From: Brachionus koreanus
Taxonomy: Eukaryota; Rotifera; Eurotatoria; Ploima; Brachionidae
NCBI GenBank assembly: GCA_016987375.1
Contig: PJRA01000323.1
Location: 153,753-172,921, forward strand
Direction of reading: 5' to 3'
DNA length: 19,169 nt
Shown: one piece after another, positions 1 through 9,299 of the stretch
Numbering within the stretch: the first letter of the stretch is position 1
Layout: every line of letters begins with the position of its first letter
Notes under the pieces: generated by a model
Database searches by the model: none
What the model saw: only the letters and a program-made list of their open reading frames with translations
Told to the model about the DNA's origin: nothing
Made by a program: the position numbers and the translations under genes

Positions 1-560
1 AAAAAAAAATAAAAATAGAGTTAATAGAATAAGATCAAATAAAAATAAAGTAAATCAGCTAAAAAAAAATGTAAATAAAGTTTAAAAGACATAGGATATT
101 ACATGTGACAGAAGTTTACATAGTTGAAGCTTCATAAAAATAAAGAGGAAATAGTTAGGTAGCAATTTCACAATGAAGTAGTTTCACAATATATCTTGAT
201 TCGATTATAAGTTATAAAATTTTAAAGAAATTATTTTATTTATTATTTATTTGCATTACTGTACCGAGCTAAAAGCTCCTTCAGATTAAAAAAGAAAAAA
301 ATGAATAAAAATAAAGTTAAATAAGATAAAAAAAAAAATAACAAAATAAGTAGAAGTGTAATTAAAATAAAATAAAATAGTTAAATTAGCTTTATTGAAA
401 AAGAGAGTTACAGATACATATTTTTAAATGTTTGATTGTTCAGGGAAAAAAGAAGAAATAGTTAGGTTGCAATTACACAATGGAGTCGGGTATTTGACAT
501 ATCTTGATTCAGATAAAGTGTAAATTTTTTCAAAAAATGAGCTAATGCTTTAAAAACTAA
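1..560. repeat. diverged direct duplication, period about 307 bp
   Basis: Two related copies can be seen. The clearest match is GAAATAGTTAGG starting at 148 and again at 455, followed in both by a similar GCAATT-CACAATG-AGT block and then ATATCTTGATTC. The upstream A-rich flanks, with AATAAAAATAAAG at about 40 and 305, also correspond loosely. No reading frame of note occurs here. The likely origin is an old tandem duplication or two copies of a dispersed repeat. Confidence 0.55.
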
Positions 561-797
561 AATCGATCTTCGATTAATGGGCTGAGAAAATATTTTTTTA
601 AAATTAGCCCAATTTTTTTATTCAACATGTATGTAAAGCGTGTTAAATAAAAACTATTTAAATCAAATTATAGATTAATTTTAATATCTAAAGATTGACT
701 GTTTTAATTAAAAAGAACTTCCTGAATAATCGAGTTGTCAACATCATGCAAAATCAAAAAATAAATTCAAAAACAAACTAGACATATGTTTGAAGCT

Positions 798-864
798 AAA
801 ATAATAAAAGCTACATTTAGCACTGCTTCGCAGTTAGTCTGCTGTAGCTTTTTTTATTATTATT
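798..864 (-). other. compound hairpin just after the stop of the secreted coiled-coil gene
   Basis: The arms AGCTACA (809-815) and TGTAGCT (843-849) are extended outward by complementary A/T runs to about 798 and 864. Inside the loop AGCA/TGCT (819-822, 840-843) and CTGC/GCAG (823-826, 830-833) can pair around a TTC loop. On the minus strand it follows directly after the proposed TAA at 863-865 and overlaps an AATAAA-like run, so it would lie in the 3' untranslated region. It could also be a small structured RNA or a miniature foldback repeat. Confidence 0.4.
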
Positions 865-1776
865 ACATAGAATACGTTGAAAATATTATTTTTTTCTTAA
901 AAAAAACTCTTTTAAATAATTCACCTGCAAATTTAAAAAAATTTTGAGAAAAATTTTTATTGATTTTTGATTGAAATTTGATAACTCTAATTTGATTGTT
1001 TTTTTTTGGTAAAAATTCAAAAATAATTTAACTTGAATATTTAAATTTTTCAATATTTCAAATTGTATTATCAATTAAAGTATAGCTAAACTTTATTTGA
1101 AAAAAAAAAAAGATAAAAAAAAAAAATATTTACCTGTTGGTACATTTTCTATAATGAGTTGATTCGGAGATTTAGACGAATGGGTCAATTGAACAAGAGG
1201 AGAATGAGAAGCTGTTTTTGGCGTGTCCTTATTGAGATTTTTTAATACTTGAAGAATGCCTCCTTCAAACAACACAGAATATTTATTTTCCAAATCTTGT
1301 ACAAACTCTGACTTAAGCTTTTCTCTATTAGGTTTGCTTGCATCAATTGACTTCTTTTTCAAACTATTCATTTTCACTTGGTTGAGTTCTTTTTTCGCTA
1401 GCATATTATTCCGAACTATATTGACCAAATTTCGATGATTTTTGCTGATAATACGATAATTCTGAGCTAGAATGTTCAAATTTTTGGCCATTAGGGCCAC
1501 TTTTTTTGACATTAAATCAAAATTTCCATTCAGAAAGTCCACTTTTTCGAACTTTTTACCATAATAATTCAATAATTCTTCCATTACAGAATCAGTTACT
1601 GAACTTTTAAGTTTTCTCAGCTCATTTTTGATGTTGCTGCGGACTAAATCAGCCAAAAGAGTGCTATTTATGCTGAAAACCTCGGCCGGTTTGGAATCGA
1701 CAATGCTCAATAGTTCTTCTTCCATTGACACACAAACCAGCGTGTTCACTAGCAAAAACATTAGTGGAGCATTCAT
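863..1776 (-). CDS. probable secreted coiled-coil protein, two exons
   Basis: The first ATG of the long minus-strand frame opens a hydrophobic N-terminus (MNAPLMFLLVNTLVCVS) typical of a signal peptide, with likely cleavage near residue 17. Residues 20-165 are rich in K, L, N and E with heptad-like spacing, suggesting helical coiled coil. The frame runs without a break to residue 214, where CAG|GTAAAT (exon end at 1134) is a good splice donor; reading through instead gives a low-complexity F/K tail. The best acceptor is TTTGCAG at 925-926, giving a second exon 924-863, stop TAA at 863-865 and a total of 234 residues. A nearer acceptor at 1091-1092 would give a 43-bp intron and stop almost at once. 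No conserved family is recognised. The sequence supports secretion; the function is unknown. Confidence 0.5.
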
Positions 1777-2640
1777 TTTTTTTTAAATCTCTAAATTGAA
1801 AATTAGAAAACACTGAATAAGCAAGCTGAAGATGTTTGAAAAAATATAAAAATTAAAATTTAGAAGTATTTCAATTAAATTAAAAGGTATTTTATCAATA
1901 TTTTGATTGCAAAAGTAATTTAATTTACACTTAAGCCAAATACTAGAAGAGAATATGCATTTCAATAAAAATAATTGATTTTTTATTTTTCAATTGAATA
2001 AAAAAATAAGATAGGATGTGTGTGTGTGTGTGTGTGTTTGTATTAATGATGCTTGTGGTGATCATGTAGTTGAACAAAGCTTCACTATCTAAAATATTAA
2101 ACTGGCTTTTCATTTAACTAATAGACCGTAGCAATTTATTATTTATTTGACTAATGGTTATTGAATTGTGGACACCTTACGCGAATCGAAACAGAAATAG
2201 ATTTATTTTTTTAAATATATGCATTGATAAGTCTATTTTTATTTAATTTTTCTTTAAATTTTGGAAAATTACCAAAAGACAAACTAACCTAATTATAAAA
2301 TTGCTTAAACCATAATAACTTTAAAAAATTATTTAAAAAAAAACCTTTTAAATATCTAAATATATTCTATTAATATTTTACTTATAAAGCATTTTCAACT
2401 TTTTTTTAAAAATACAAAAATTAAATTTCTTTATTTAGCCAATAAATCCAAAAGCTGTGTTAGCTTTTTTAGTTGTTTAAGATTATATTTATTTAGAAAA
2501 AAAATTAGCATATTGTTAGCTTTTAAACTGACTTAGCTAGCTATTCTCTGAATCATTTTTAAATTTAAAATCAAAACAAAAAATTTTTCAATTTTATCCA
2601 AATATTTATAAAATAAAACAATTTTTCAAGGGTCTAAAAA
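1777..2640. other. non-coding stretch with a TG microsatellite
   Basis: This AT-rich DNA has no convincing frame. A short TG dinucleotide microsatellite occupies about 2017-2037. The segment next to 1776 is the 5' flank of the minus-strand secreted-protein gene; no TATA box stands out from the general AT background. Confidence 0.5.
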
Positions 2641-2641
2641 C

Positions 2642-2809
2642 CGTTCAGCAAAATGTATATGATGATACAAAGGTTGGATCACCCAAATCTAGTCTGTGTA
2701 AAAACTCTTCAATTTAATTTTAAAATTTTTCTAATAGATGTACTGTTTTGAACAGACTAAATTTGGGAGGGACACACTTTGTATCAACTTAAGAATTTTG
2801 CAGAACGAT
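2642..2809. repeat. imperfect foldback element
   Basis: The left arm (about 2642-2706) contains CGTTCAGCAAAAT, then GATACAAAG, CCCAAATCTAGTCTG and a TAAAAAC end. The reverse complement of the right arm (about 2744-2809) contains CGTTCTGCAAAAT, GATACAAAG, CCCAAATTTAGTCTG and TCAAAAC in the same order. The arms are roughly 65 bp with several mismatches and a spacer near 37 bp. There is no ORF and no obvious target-site duplication. A short non-autonomous inverted-repeat element is the best reading. Confidence 0.6.
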
Positions 2810-4382
2810 TTAAGTCGTTTAGAAAAAAAGCTATTTTAATTTAAAATGTTTGCTTTTTTTTTTGTTCTAAAATTCCAAATGCTTAAAAAAATGGACAAGG
2901 ATTAACAAAGCATAAAAAACGTGAATCTAAAAAAACATAACATAAACTAAAATTTAAAATTGTTTTGAATCCTCAAAAAAGTGAACCAAAACATAAACCT
3001 AAATATTTTAAAACATAAAAAGTAATTAAATTATTATGTGAAAAATTGTAATGAACTTAAAATACAACACAAAATTTTTCTTTTTCTTGATAGATGGGCA
3101 AAAATTGAATGGATTTTTATGATCAATTGATTCTGAGGTGGAACTTGAATATTTTTTTAAGCAACATCTGTTCATGGTAATATAAACAAGTGTTCTATCT
3201 ATGAATAAAATGTTATGATCATAAAATGGAAGATGAAGACGCTTTCAACTTTTTTTTTGTTTTAAAAAATTTTTATATTTATTAATTTTTGTTGCAAAAA
3301 CAAATTTATGTGTTAATTAACAGTTTAAAAAATAAAATTTTGTTTATGATTGATTCACAATTTATATGTTTTTTGTTAAATTCTGAATGTCTACTTAAGA
3401 AAATCTAGTAAAAAGACTGTATCAAGCAGAAATTACCTATATAATAAGTCTGAAATTTGATTTTAGTGAATTTTAAATTTGCAGAGACATTTTTTTAAAT
3501 TCTTTTTTTAAGATTATAAAGTTTAAAAAAAAAATTAACATTTGGAGATTAAAGGTTAATTTTAGATGCTATTAAAGCAAACTAATGAGTTGACTATATT
3601 AAAATTACAAAAAAATTCGAGAAAATTTTGTCTAACCAACATGATTCTATACTTAATTTTTATTAATAAAGAGCTTAAATTAATTTTTCAATTTAAAATC
3701 TGAAAAGCAAATATTTTTGAAAACAAAACAAAAAAAATCACAAGATTCATGCAGAATTATGTCAAAATTGTTTATTTTATAAACGCTCTTAATAGTCAAA
3801 AAATATCAAGTAGCATTACTTTTAAATTTAAAAAAAAATTAAAAATAGGACATTGATTAAGTCGCTACATACCTTTAAGTATATTTCTTATTATCTGAAT
3901 CTGATAGGATCTGGTGGTTTCCGGTTTTTAACACAAAATAATAAAGAAAATAGTTAAATTATAAGCTTATAGATTAATGGCAACTTTTAGCCAAGACAAA
4001 TTGTTGAAGAAAATAAACAGTGAGGAAAAGTATCAGTTATTGAGAAAACTGGAACATAGTCGTCAAAAAATAACATGTTGATTTTTGTTCAAATAATGCT
4101 TCTAAATCTGTTAATTAACCATGAAACAGTGTTCAATACAAATATTTATTGCATTTTCCTTCTTATGCGTTTAGCTTTAGTAATTTTCAATTTTGTCTAT
4201 TAATAAACTTAAAGGATTTTTAAGGGTATTTTATTTGTTTATTTTGAAAATAAATTTGGGAATTTACCCGAATGGCAAAAGCCTTCTTTTCAGCGCCATT
4301 GCTAATGATTGTTATTTAATTTATAAAAAAAGATAATATGAATTAAATGTAATCGCCTAAATAAATAAATAAGCATTGAGTC
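2810..4382. other. gene-free AT-rich DNA
   Basis: All frames are broken frequently by stops, and the composition is dominated by A and T runs. I see no RNA gene, repeat array or coding-like patch. A short GC-richer block at 4256-4315 resembles one at 8437-8500. Confidence 0.5.
4256..4315 (+). repeat. possible dispersed repeat fragment, copy A
   Basis: The block GGGAAT...GAATGGCAAAAGCCTTCTTTTCAGC resembles GGGAAT...GAATGGAACATAGTCCTTCTTGTCAGC at about 8437-8490 in the same orientation; roughly three quarters of the last 27 positions agree. An AGGACTC motif lies near both (8397; as its complement at 4377-4383). Such similarity could be a degraded dispersed element but is short enough to be chance. 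Confidence 0.25.
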
Positions 4383-4724
4383 CTATTTATATATCAGTCT
4401 CCTAAGGAAATTAATAGGTAGTAAGGCAGCACTGATCAAAAAAATTACCAGGCTGAGTAAAAGATCTAGAAAAACTATAAGATTAGAAAATCTTTGATCA
4501 CAGAATACAAAGGTTGTTTCGGTAAGGTGAAATGCTGTCCTTGAAATTTTATCAAATAATTTTATGAAAATTTGGAAAATAAATGATCGAATGAATATTA
4601 CTTGAACAGAAAATGTCAAAAAAGAAACATCCAGAAGAATAATAGTGCTACTTAAAGCGAGTTTAACAAAAAAATAAAAATTCTCAACATAATCAATTAT
4701 CAAATATTTAAACATGTCTAACAT
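4383..4724 (-). CDS. small hypothetical membrane protein
   Basis: This is an open frame of 113 codons from ATG to TAA. The product is strongly hydrophobic: two segments (about residues 14-52 and 79-103) could hold two to three membrane spans, with charged residues between them (KLFDKISR) and a basic C-terminus (RRLIYK). No family is recognised and no neighbour suggests a role. AT-rich DNA readily yields I/L/F-rich spurious frames, so it may not be a gene. The varied composition (Asp, Arg, Ser, Thr throughout, two prolines at most) argues slightly for a real one. It could also be one exon of a larger membrane protein. Confidence 0.3.
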   Translation of the reverse strand: MLDMFKYLIIDYVENFYFFVKLALSSTIILLDVSFLTFSVQVIFIRSFIFQIFIKLFDKISRTAFHLTETTFVFCDQRFSNLIVFLDLLLSLVIFLISAALLPINFLRRLIYK

Positions 4725-6640
4725 TATTTTTAATTTTAAATTTTTATTTTTTACGCTCTTATTGAATAAATGAAATAAATGCCTTGTTGGAACTAAAAAA
4801 AACTTAATTCTATCTTTATAAATTTCGTTAATTTACAAATATTTTTTTTAATATCTCTAGATGTTTTAACTCATTAATTTTGCAATAATCAAACTTTCTA
4901 GTATTAATATTTTATTCTGAACGAGCACTAGCTCCATACAGATAAACAAATAATTTTTTAAATTTGAGTGTAAATTTACACCAGTTTTTGTCCATGACAA
5001 ATGTAATTTTAACAAAGAGAAAGCTTTAAAAAGATGAAACTTTTAAACTAACAACGACTAATGTTAAAAATTTTAGCTATATGCATGCAATAAAAGAACA
5101 AAAAATTTTGCAACATTGTGCGACATCAAAAACTAATCATGTGGCTGAAAGAAAGGACTAAGCCTGCATTCCAACCGGCCAAGACTTCGCCTAAATTATT
5201 TTTTAAATAAATAAAAGAATAAAAAATAGAAAAAAAAAAAACGATTTTTCTAATAAAATAGTGAGAAATATTTTATTTTTAATTTTTGACTTAATTATCT
5301 ATTGTCTAATTTTGAGCTTAATCTATAAATATAAAATCAAATAAAGCCCAAAATTTTGCTAAACAAACTTTTAAAAAATTAATATTTTTCACAACTATTT
5401 TTCTTATTTTTCAGTCAAAATAGTGACTGGTATATTGTACAATTTGAATTTAGATCACCTTCATAATTTTATTCAAATAACCGCTGAGCTATTCTACTAA
5501 GGTGTATCAGAACGCTGTTTGACTTGGACCAGAATTTGACTGCAAAAATTTTTCTCAAATCTAAACTAAAATTCAACTTGATTAAATACGATATATGTTT
5601 GCCCGACTTATTTAAAATGCTTAAATTTCAAACTAAATCAAGTGTCCTGCATAGTTATTTTTTAGTATCAAATAAATTGATAATTTAATTAAGTTTTGTA
5701 GTAGCTTATGGGCCTGGATCTATAGAAACCTAAACGGTTTGTTAATAATTAAAATATCCATGCTCATATTGAATAGATCAGTCTAATAATTAAGAGCATC
5801 GGTAGCTAGCCGATATGTGTAATTATATAAATCTGACCAGTTTATGTTTTGCTTATTTAACTTTTATTTTTATTCTATTTCGAGCCGGTCTCGTTTTATT
5901 CTAAGCGTAACAAAAATTTTAATTATTTTCTTAAATTTCTCATTAGGGTTCAATTAAATTTCAAAATAACACTTAGCCCGTGCTGATTTCAAATGATTTC
6001 AAATGCCTGTGCACGGTCTAGAGCAAAGAGCATCGATTAAAAATCAATAAAATAAAAATAATATATCTGTGTGTATTTGTATCTCAGTATCTGTGATGAT
6101 TGATATTTTTTTATTTAAATAAAACAACTTTAAATAAAAGATAATATTTATTTATTTTTATTTTTATTTTTTTGTATACAATGTCCATTTAGAAATGTTG
6201 ATTAGAGAGCAAAATAATTCCTAATTAAACATGCCGGTTCAAACAAAGAAGAAGACTCTGAGAAAAACTTGGCTTAACACTTGAGCGAGCTTTATTTTGA
6301 AGCCAACTTGATCACAATTTTTCTATTCTTCTATTCTCCAACTTCCGCTTAGATAAGCGAAACAATAAAATTATATCAAAAACATGCTGACTTTGACTCA
6401 TTGCTTTTTTAATTAAGTTTCTAAAGACTTTGAAAATTTCCGATGCTGAGAATGATTTTTATTTGAGAAAAAAAAATTGCTTATAATTATTTTTTTTCAA
6501 AAAAATATTTAAAAAATTTGTTATTCTATTAGGTGAAAAATTTGATATGATTAAAGAATAATTTTTTAATTTTTTTTAATGCAAAAAAAAAGAAAATTCT
6601 TCAAGCTCAAAAAAATAGAAATCAAATAAAAGCTTTAAAG
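4725..6640. other. mostly gene-free AT-rich DNA
   Basis: No sustained coding frame is visible. Items of note are a tRNA-like A-box remnant at 5437-5502 (minus), a ten-base tandem doublet TGATTTCAAA near 5986-6005 flanked by short GCCCGTGC/GCACGGTC-like arms, and scattered AATAAA motifs expected from composition. Confidence 0.5.
5437..5502 (-). repeat. possible tRNA-derived (SINE-like) fragment
   Basis: On the minus strand TAGCTCAGCGGTTA (5478-5491) closely matches an RNA polymerase III A box or tRNA D-arm. About 30 bases on, GATCTAAATTCAAATTGT weakly recalls a B box or T-arm but lacks the conserved GG start and CC end. No full cloverleaf can be drawn, so this is not called a functional tRNA. 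It may be a SINE head or a tRNA pseudogene. Confidence 0.2.
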
Positions 6641-6689
6641 GTATTTATTCAGAAAAATATAAACGATATTCATATTTTCATAGGGAATC

Positions 6690-7025
6690 GTTATGTATTC
6701 AAATGAATCCCATATGTGATATGCCTTAGAATATAAATGGGTTAACGAGGCATTGATTGCATAAGCTATTTAAACTTAATTTTATTATCTAAAGTTATAA
6801 CAAATGCAAAATCGTTATCCTAGTTCTTCAGGCCATATTGACAGGCTACTCGTTTGGCTCTATTTTCACTATATAGTTATTTGTAGCGTGTTTTTAATTG
6901 GGGAGTTGTCTGGGTTCCACAAGATTGACGAGTCTTATGATTCGAATCAAATTACTAAAGCTTTTTCACATTTTGATCAGGTCAATTCTAATGGACTCAT
7001 GCAGCTAAATGTTAAAAATCATTGA
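6690..7025 (+). other. coding-like patch, possibly a decayed gene fragment
   Basis: The composition is less AT-rich than the flanks. On the plus strand an ATG at 6804 opens 73 codons (starting MQNRYPSSSGHIDR), with a hydrophobic stretch near residues 16-33 and a polar tail. Just upstream, near 6690-6770, another plus frame gives YALEYKWVNEALIA bounded by stops. A minus-strand frame across about 6640-6770 is also open and coding-like (YAINASLTHLYSKAYHIWDS). No homology is recognised. I cannot decide which strand, if either, was coding. Confidence 0.2.
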
Positions 7026-7506
7026 CGTGAATTCAACTTTAAAAAATATTTTTATTTTTCTATCAGAAACATAAAAACTTGAAATTATCAAAAACCAACC
7101 CATTTAAAAATTTGATATTGTGTAATTCAACTACAAACAAAAATTGTTCCTATTTCGAATAATTAAAATTTACGAAAAAAAAATATTTATAGAAAAAAAA
7201 ATTTTTGGTAATTTATAATTTTATTCTTATGCAAAAGAAATAGACAAAAATTAAAACATCATTAATATTTTAATTGATTATTGATTTGATATACTAAAAA
7301 AATAAAGAAAGTAAAAATTTTATTTTAGAAAAAAAAGATGCAACAAACTATGCTGCACTTTTTTCAGTAATTTTTTAAAAAATGAAAATTCAATGGACAT
7401 TTGTATCCTTAAATTTAATGCTAGTTGATTAATGTTACAAAAAGGAGTGCCAATTACAGGAGACTCTAACCCTTTTTTTTGAGAAATCTCATTATAGTAT
7501 ACTTAC
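7026..7506. other. gene-free AT-rich DNA beside the Tc1-like remnant
   Basis: No frame is supported. A matching left terminal repeat of the adjacent Tc1-like element was looked for here and not found. Confidence 0.5.
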
Positions 7507-7713
7507 TTATCCTAACCCCTTGAGTCTTAGAATTAAATTAATCTCTCTAAAAATGTAATTTTCATCCCTAAAAGTTAGCTTTCGAGGTCTTCCAGAACGG
7601 CTTCGATCAGAGATAGAACCAGTCTCTTCATATCGTTTTTTAGTTGAAGAGACACATTTTGGAGATACAGCTAACAACTTGGCTATTGGCTTTTTGGTAA
7701 TGTTATTTAGAGA
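7507..7713 (-). pseudogene. Tc1/mariner-family transposase, N-terminal fragment
   Basis: A minus-strand frame of about 68 codons, open between stops, reads through KKPIAKLLAVSPKCVSSTKKRYEETGSISDR and ends in GRPRKLTFRDENYIFREI. This is the paired-type helix-turn-helix DNA-binding region of Tc1-like transposases: the recognition helix, then the basic GRPR AT-hook-like linker, then the start of the second helix-turn-helix with its RDE-YI motif. There is no start codon (an in-frame TGA precedes it), and after about 25 further residues the frame meets TAA. The DDE catalytic domain is absent from the window. It is therefore a 5'-end remnant of an inactive element and encodes no functional enzyme. 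Confidence 0.8.
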
Positions 7714-8097
7714 TCAAATGAGGAGTTGGAGAATTTTTAAATTAAGAAGTTTAAGAGCAAATTAGAAGATATTTAAGGATTAATCATAAAGGTGTGAAAA
7801 AATGTAGTAATGATTGTTAAAACTTTTAGATTACCCGAATTTCTAAACTTTTGCACCGACTTTTATTTTTTAATTTTTAGAGGAAGTTTTTTGATTATAA
7901 ATTTTTAAAAGATAATAATAATTTTAATTATATTTTTATGGCGAGTGTGATATATCAAATTGAAGAGAAAAAAAAAATTTTCAAATTAGTGCTTTTATTT
8001 TTTTTTCTTTTGCACTCTAATATTTGTAAAATTCAATATATAAAAATATTTGGATAAATAAAATAATTAATTTCTAAACTTTTGCAACATACTGTGT
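7507..8097 (-). mobile_element. truncated Tc1-like transposon with IR/DR-type end
   Basis: An 18-base sequence (AATTTCTAAACTTTTGCA) occurs identically at 8069-8086 and 7838-7855, 231 bp apart and in the same orientation. The outer copy runs into CATACTGTG at 8088-8096, i.e. CACAGTATG read inward on the minus strand, with a TA at 8098-8099 as expected for the family's target site. Paired direct repeats inside one long end match the IR/DR architecture of some Tc1-like elements. The transposase fragment begins about 125 bp inside the inner repeat. The other end is missing. Confidence 0.65.
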
Positions 8098-8099
8098 TA

Positions 8100-8579
8100 T
8101 TGATAGCTAAACACATCTACAATTAAACCAGAAATTTCAATCAATTAATCAATTAAACCTTTTACTTATATTCCTCCTCTATGATTATCCTGGGAAATTT
8201 TTTACATTTGGATGTATTTGACGGCTATAAAAAAGGACTTAGTTCCATTTTGAGCAGCCTAAGGTTCTCCTTGAATTTATTTAGAAAAAAAATAAATCTG
8301 TCGTGTTGAATAAAGACAATTAATAGTTTACACTAAATAATTTCAAATTAGTATAAATTAAATTTGTTTTTTTCATTTACATTAAATGAGATTGTTAGGA
8401 CTCATTATTTTTATTTATTTATTTAAATAGTTTTAGGGAATACCCCTGGCAGCTCAGAATGGAACATAGTCCTTCTTGTCAGCCTAGCGATTGAATAAAA
8501 ACATACAAAATAAAAAAGATAAATGACTAAGTGAAAATAAAAATTGACTAGATTTTAGTGAAAGGAAATAATTGCATAT
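8100..8579. other. non-coding stretch with possible dispersed repeat copy B
   Basis: No gene is supported. The block at 8437-8500 resembles 4256-4315 (see that entry). A 44-codon plus-strand frame opening near 8181 is within chance expectation. Confidence 0.45.
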
Positions 8580-8798
8580 TTATCTTTGGATGTCCTGTAA
8601 AAAAGAATAAAATTTTCCAAAAAGTGTATAAAATTTTTGATTCGTATCAAGTGCAATGGAGAAGTACTCTTTTAAGTCGCTGTTAAACTGCTGATGCTCA
8701 ATTCGTTTATTGAGAAACCTGTGTAAAATACGTTCGGATCTTGAAGCTAACATGTCGAGCTTTAAATTCTGGTTATTTTTGTCTTGATCGGATAATAC
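8580..8798 (-). CDS. unrecognised short coding-like frame
   Basis: The minus strand is open for 72 codons between TGA (8799-8801) and TAA (8580-8582). An internal ATG (8751-8753) would give 57 residues starting MLASRSERILHRFLNKRIEH, with a mixed, helix-forming, protein-like composition (E, R, D, K, Q spread evenly) unusual for random AT-rich DNA. It lies downstream of, and in a different frame from, the cysteine-rich module at 8900-9050, so it may be the next piece of the same broken gene after a frameshift or an intron. No family is recognised. Confidence 0.3.
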   Translation of the reverse strand, partial: VLSDQDKNNQNLKLDMLASRSERILHRFLNKRIEHQQFNSDLKEYFSIALDTNQKFYTLFGKFYSFLQDIQR

Positions 8799-9055
8799 TC
8801 ATTATTTTTAATTAGACTAAAAGTTGAATTATTTATTAGAAAAGATTTAGTAATAAAAATATAAATGTTATCTTTTTTAATCAAATCAAAAAAAAAAACT
8901 TCAAATTGCTTTGTACACTGACTATTTACAACTCCATTGTGTTTACAAGATAGCACATTCTGCTTACATTTACAATTTATCTCGCACCTTCCTGAACAAT
9001 TGCACTTTAACAAGCCTTGTCCTCCCGTTCCATTTTTACAAATAAATTTTCAATT
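8762..9055 (-). pseudogene. cysteine-rich (CXC-like) protein fragment
   Basis: On the minus strand, after a TGA near 9055, the frame reads FICKNGTGGQGLLKCNCSGR and then CEINCKCKQNVLSCKHNG, with paired cysteines (CNC, C-x3-C, CKC, C-x6-C). Cys-spaced CKC/CNC modules like this resemble CXC or tesmin-type zinc-binding repeats and the short cysteine-rich tails seen in some animal transposon-encoded and uncharacterised proteins. No good ATG precedes it (the nearest in-frame start-like codon is TTG), and after about 45 residues the frame turns into low-complexity F/I/N-rich sequence ending at 8762. It is best read as a fragment of a larger, probably mobile-element-derived gene. Confidence 0.4.
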
Positions 9056-9108
9056 GTATTTTTTAATTAAAGAATTTTTAAATGCAAAAAATATTTTCTT
9101 TATTCACG

Positions 9109-9232
9109 ATTAATTTAGTGTAAATACATTTTTTTGTAGTTTTCACAAAATAAACACTTAGTTTAGACTAGAAAAATTCAGTTTAATTATTTAAACTAAG
9201 TTATCTATTTTTTTTTACACTAAAGAATTAAT
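9109..9232. repeat. palindromic foldback
   Basis: ATTAATTTAGTGTAAA at about 9109-9124 is mirrored by TTTACACTAAAGAATTAAT at 9214-9232. Internally CTTAGTTTA (9157-9165) pairs with TAAACTAAG (9192-9200). The whole makes an imperfect hairpin of about 124 bp with a short loop near 9175. It sits inside the broken minus-strand coding block, consistent with insertion of a miniature element or simple palindrome growth. Confidence 0.5.
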
Positions 9233-9299
9233 TGTGCTTAATTAATGAAAAACCTTGAGCATCCTGTATATAATTATAATAAATTAGAAATTTGAAATG

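Noticed and set aside
1256..1438. 60-codon plus-strand frame
   Set aside because: It is the antisense shadow of the secreted coiled-coil gene.
1783..1965. 60-codon minus-strand frame upstream of the secreted-protein gene
   Set aside because: Low-complexity I/F/N/L composition typical of AT-rich noise; no supporting signal.
6964..7010. Possible EF-hand loop in the frame at 6804-7025
   Set aside because: The glycine is one position out and the closing glutamate is missing, so it does not fit a calcium-binding loop.
7026..7506. Left terminal repeat of the Tc1-like element
   Set aside because: No inverted copy of the CACAGTATG-TGCAAAAGTTTAG end was found; the element is truncated.
8181..8316. 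44-codon plus-strand frame starting MIILGNFLHLDVF
   Set aside because: Length is within chance expectation and no motif is present.
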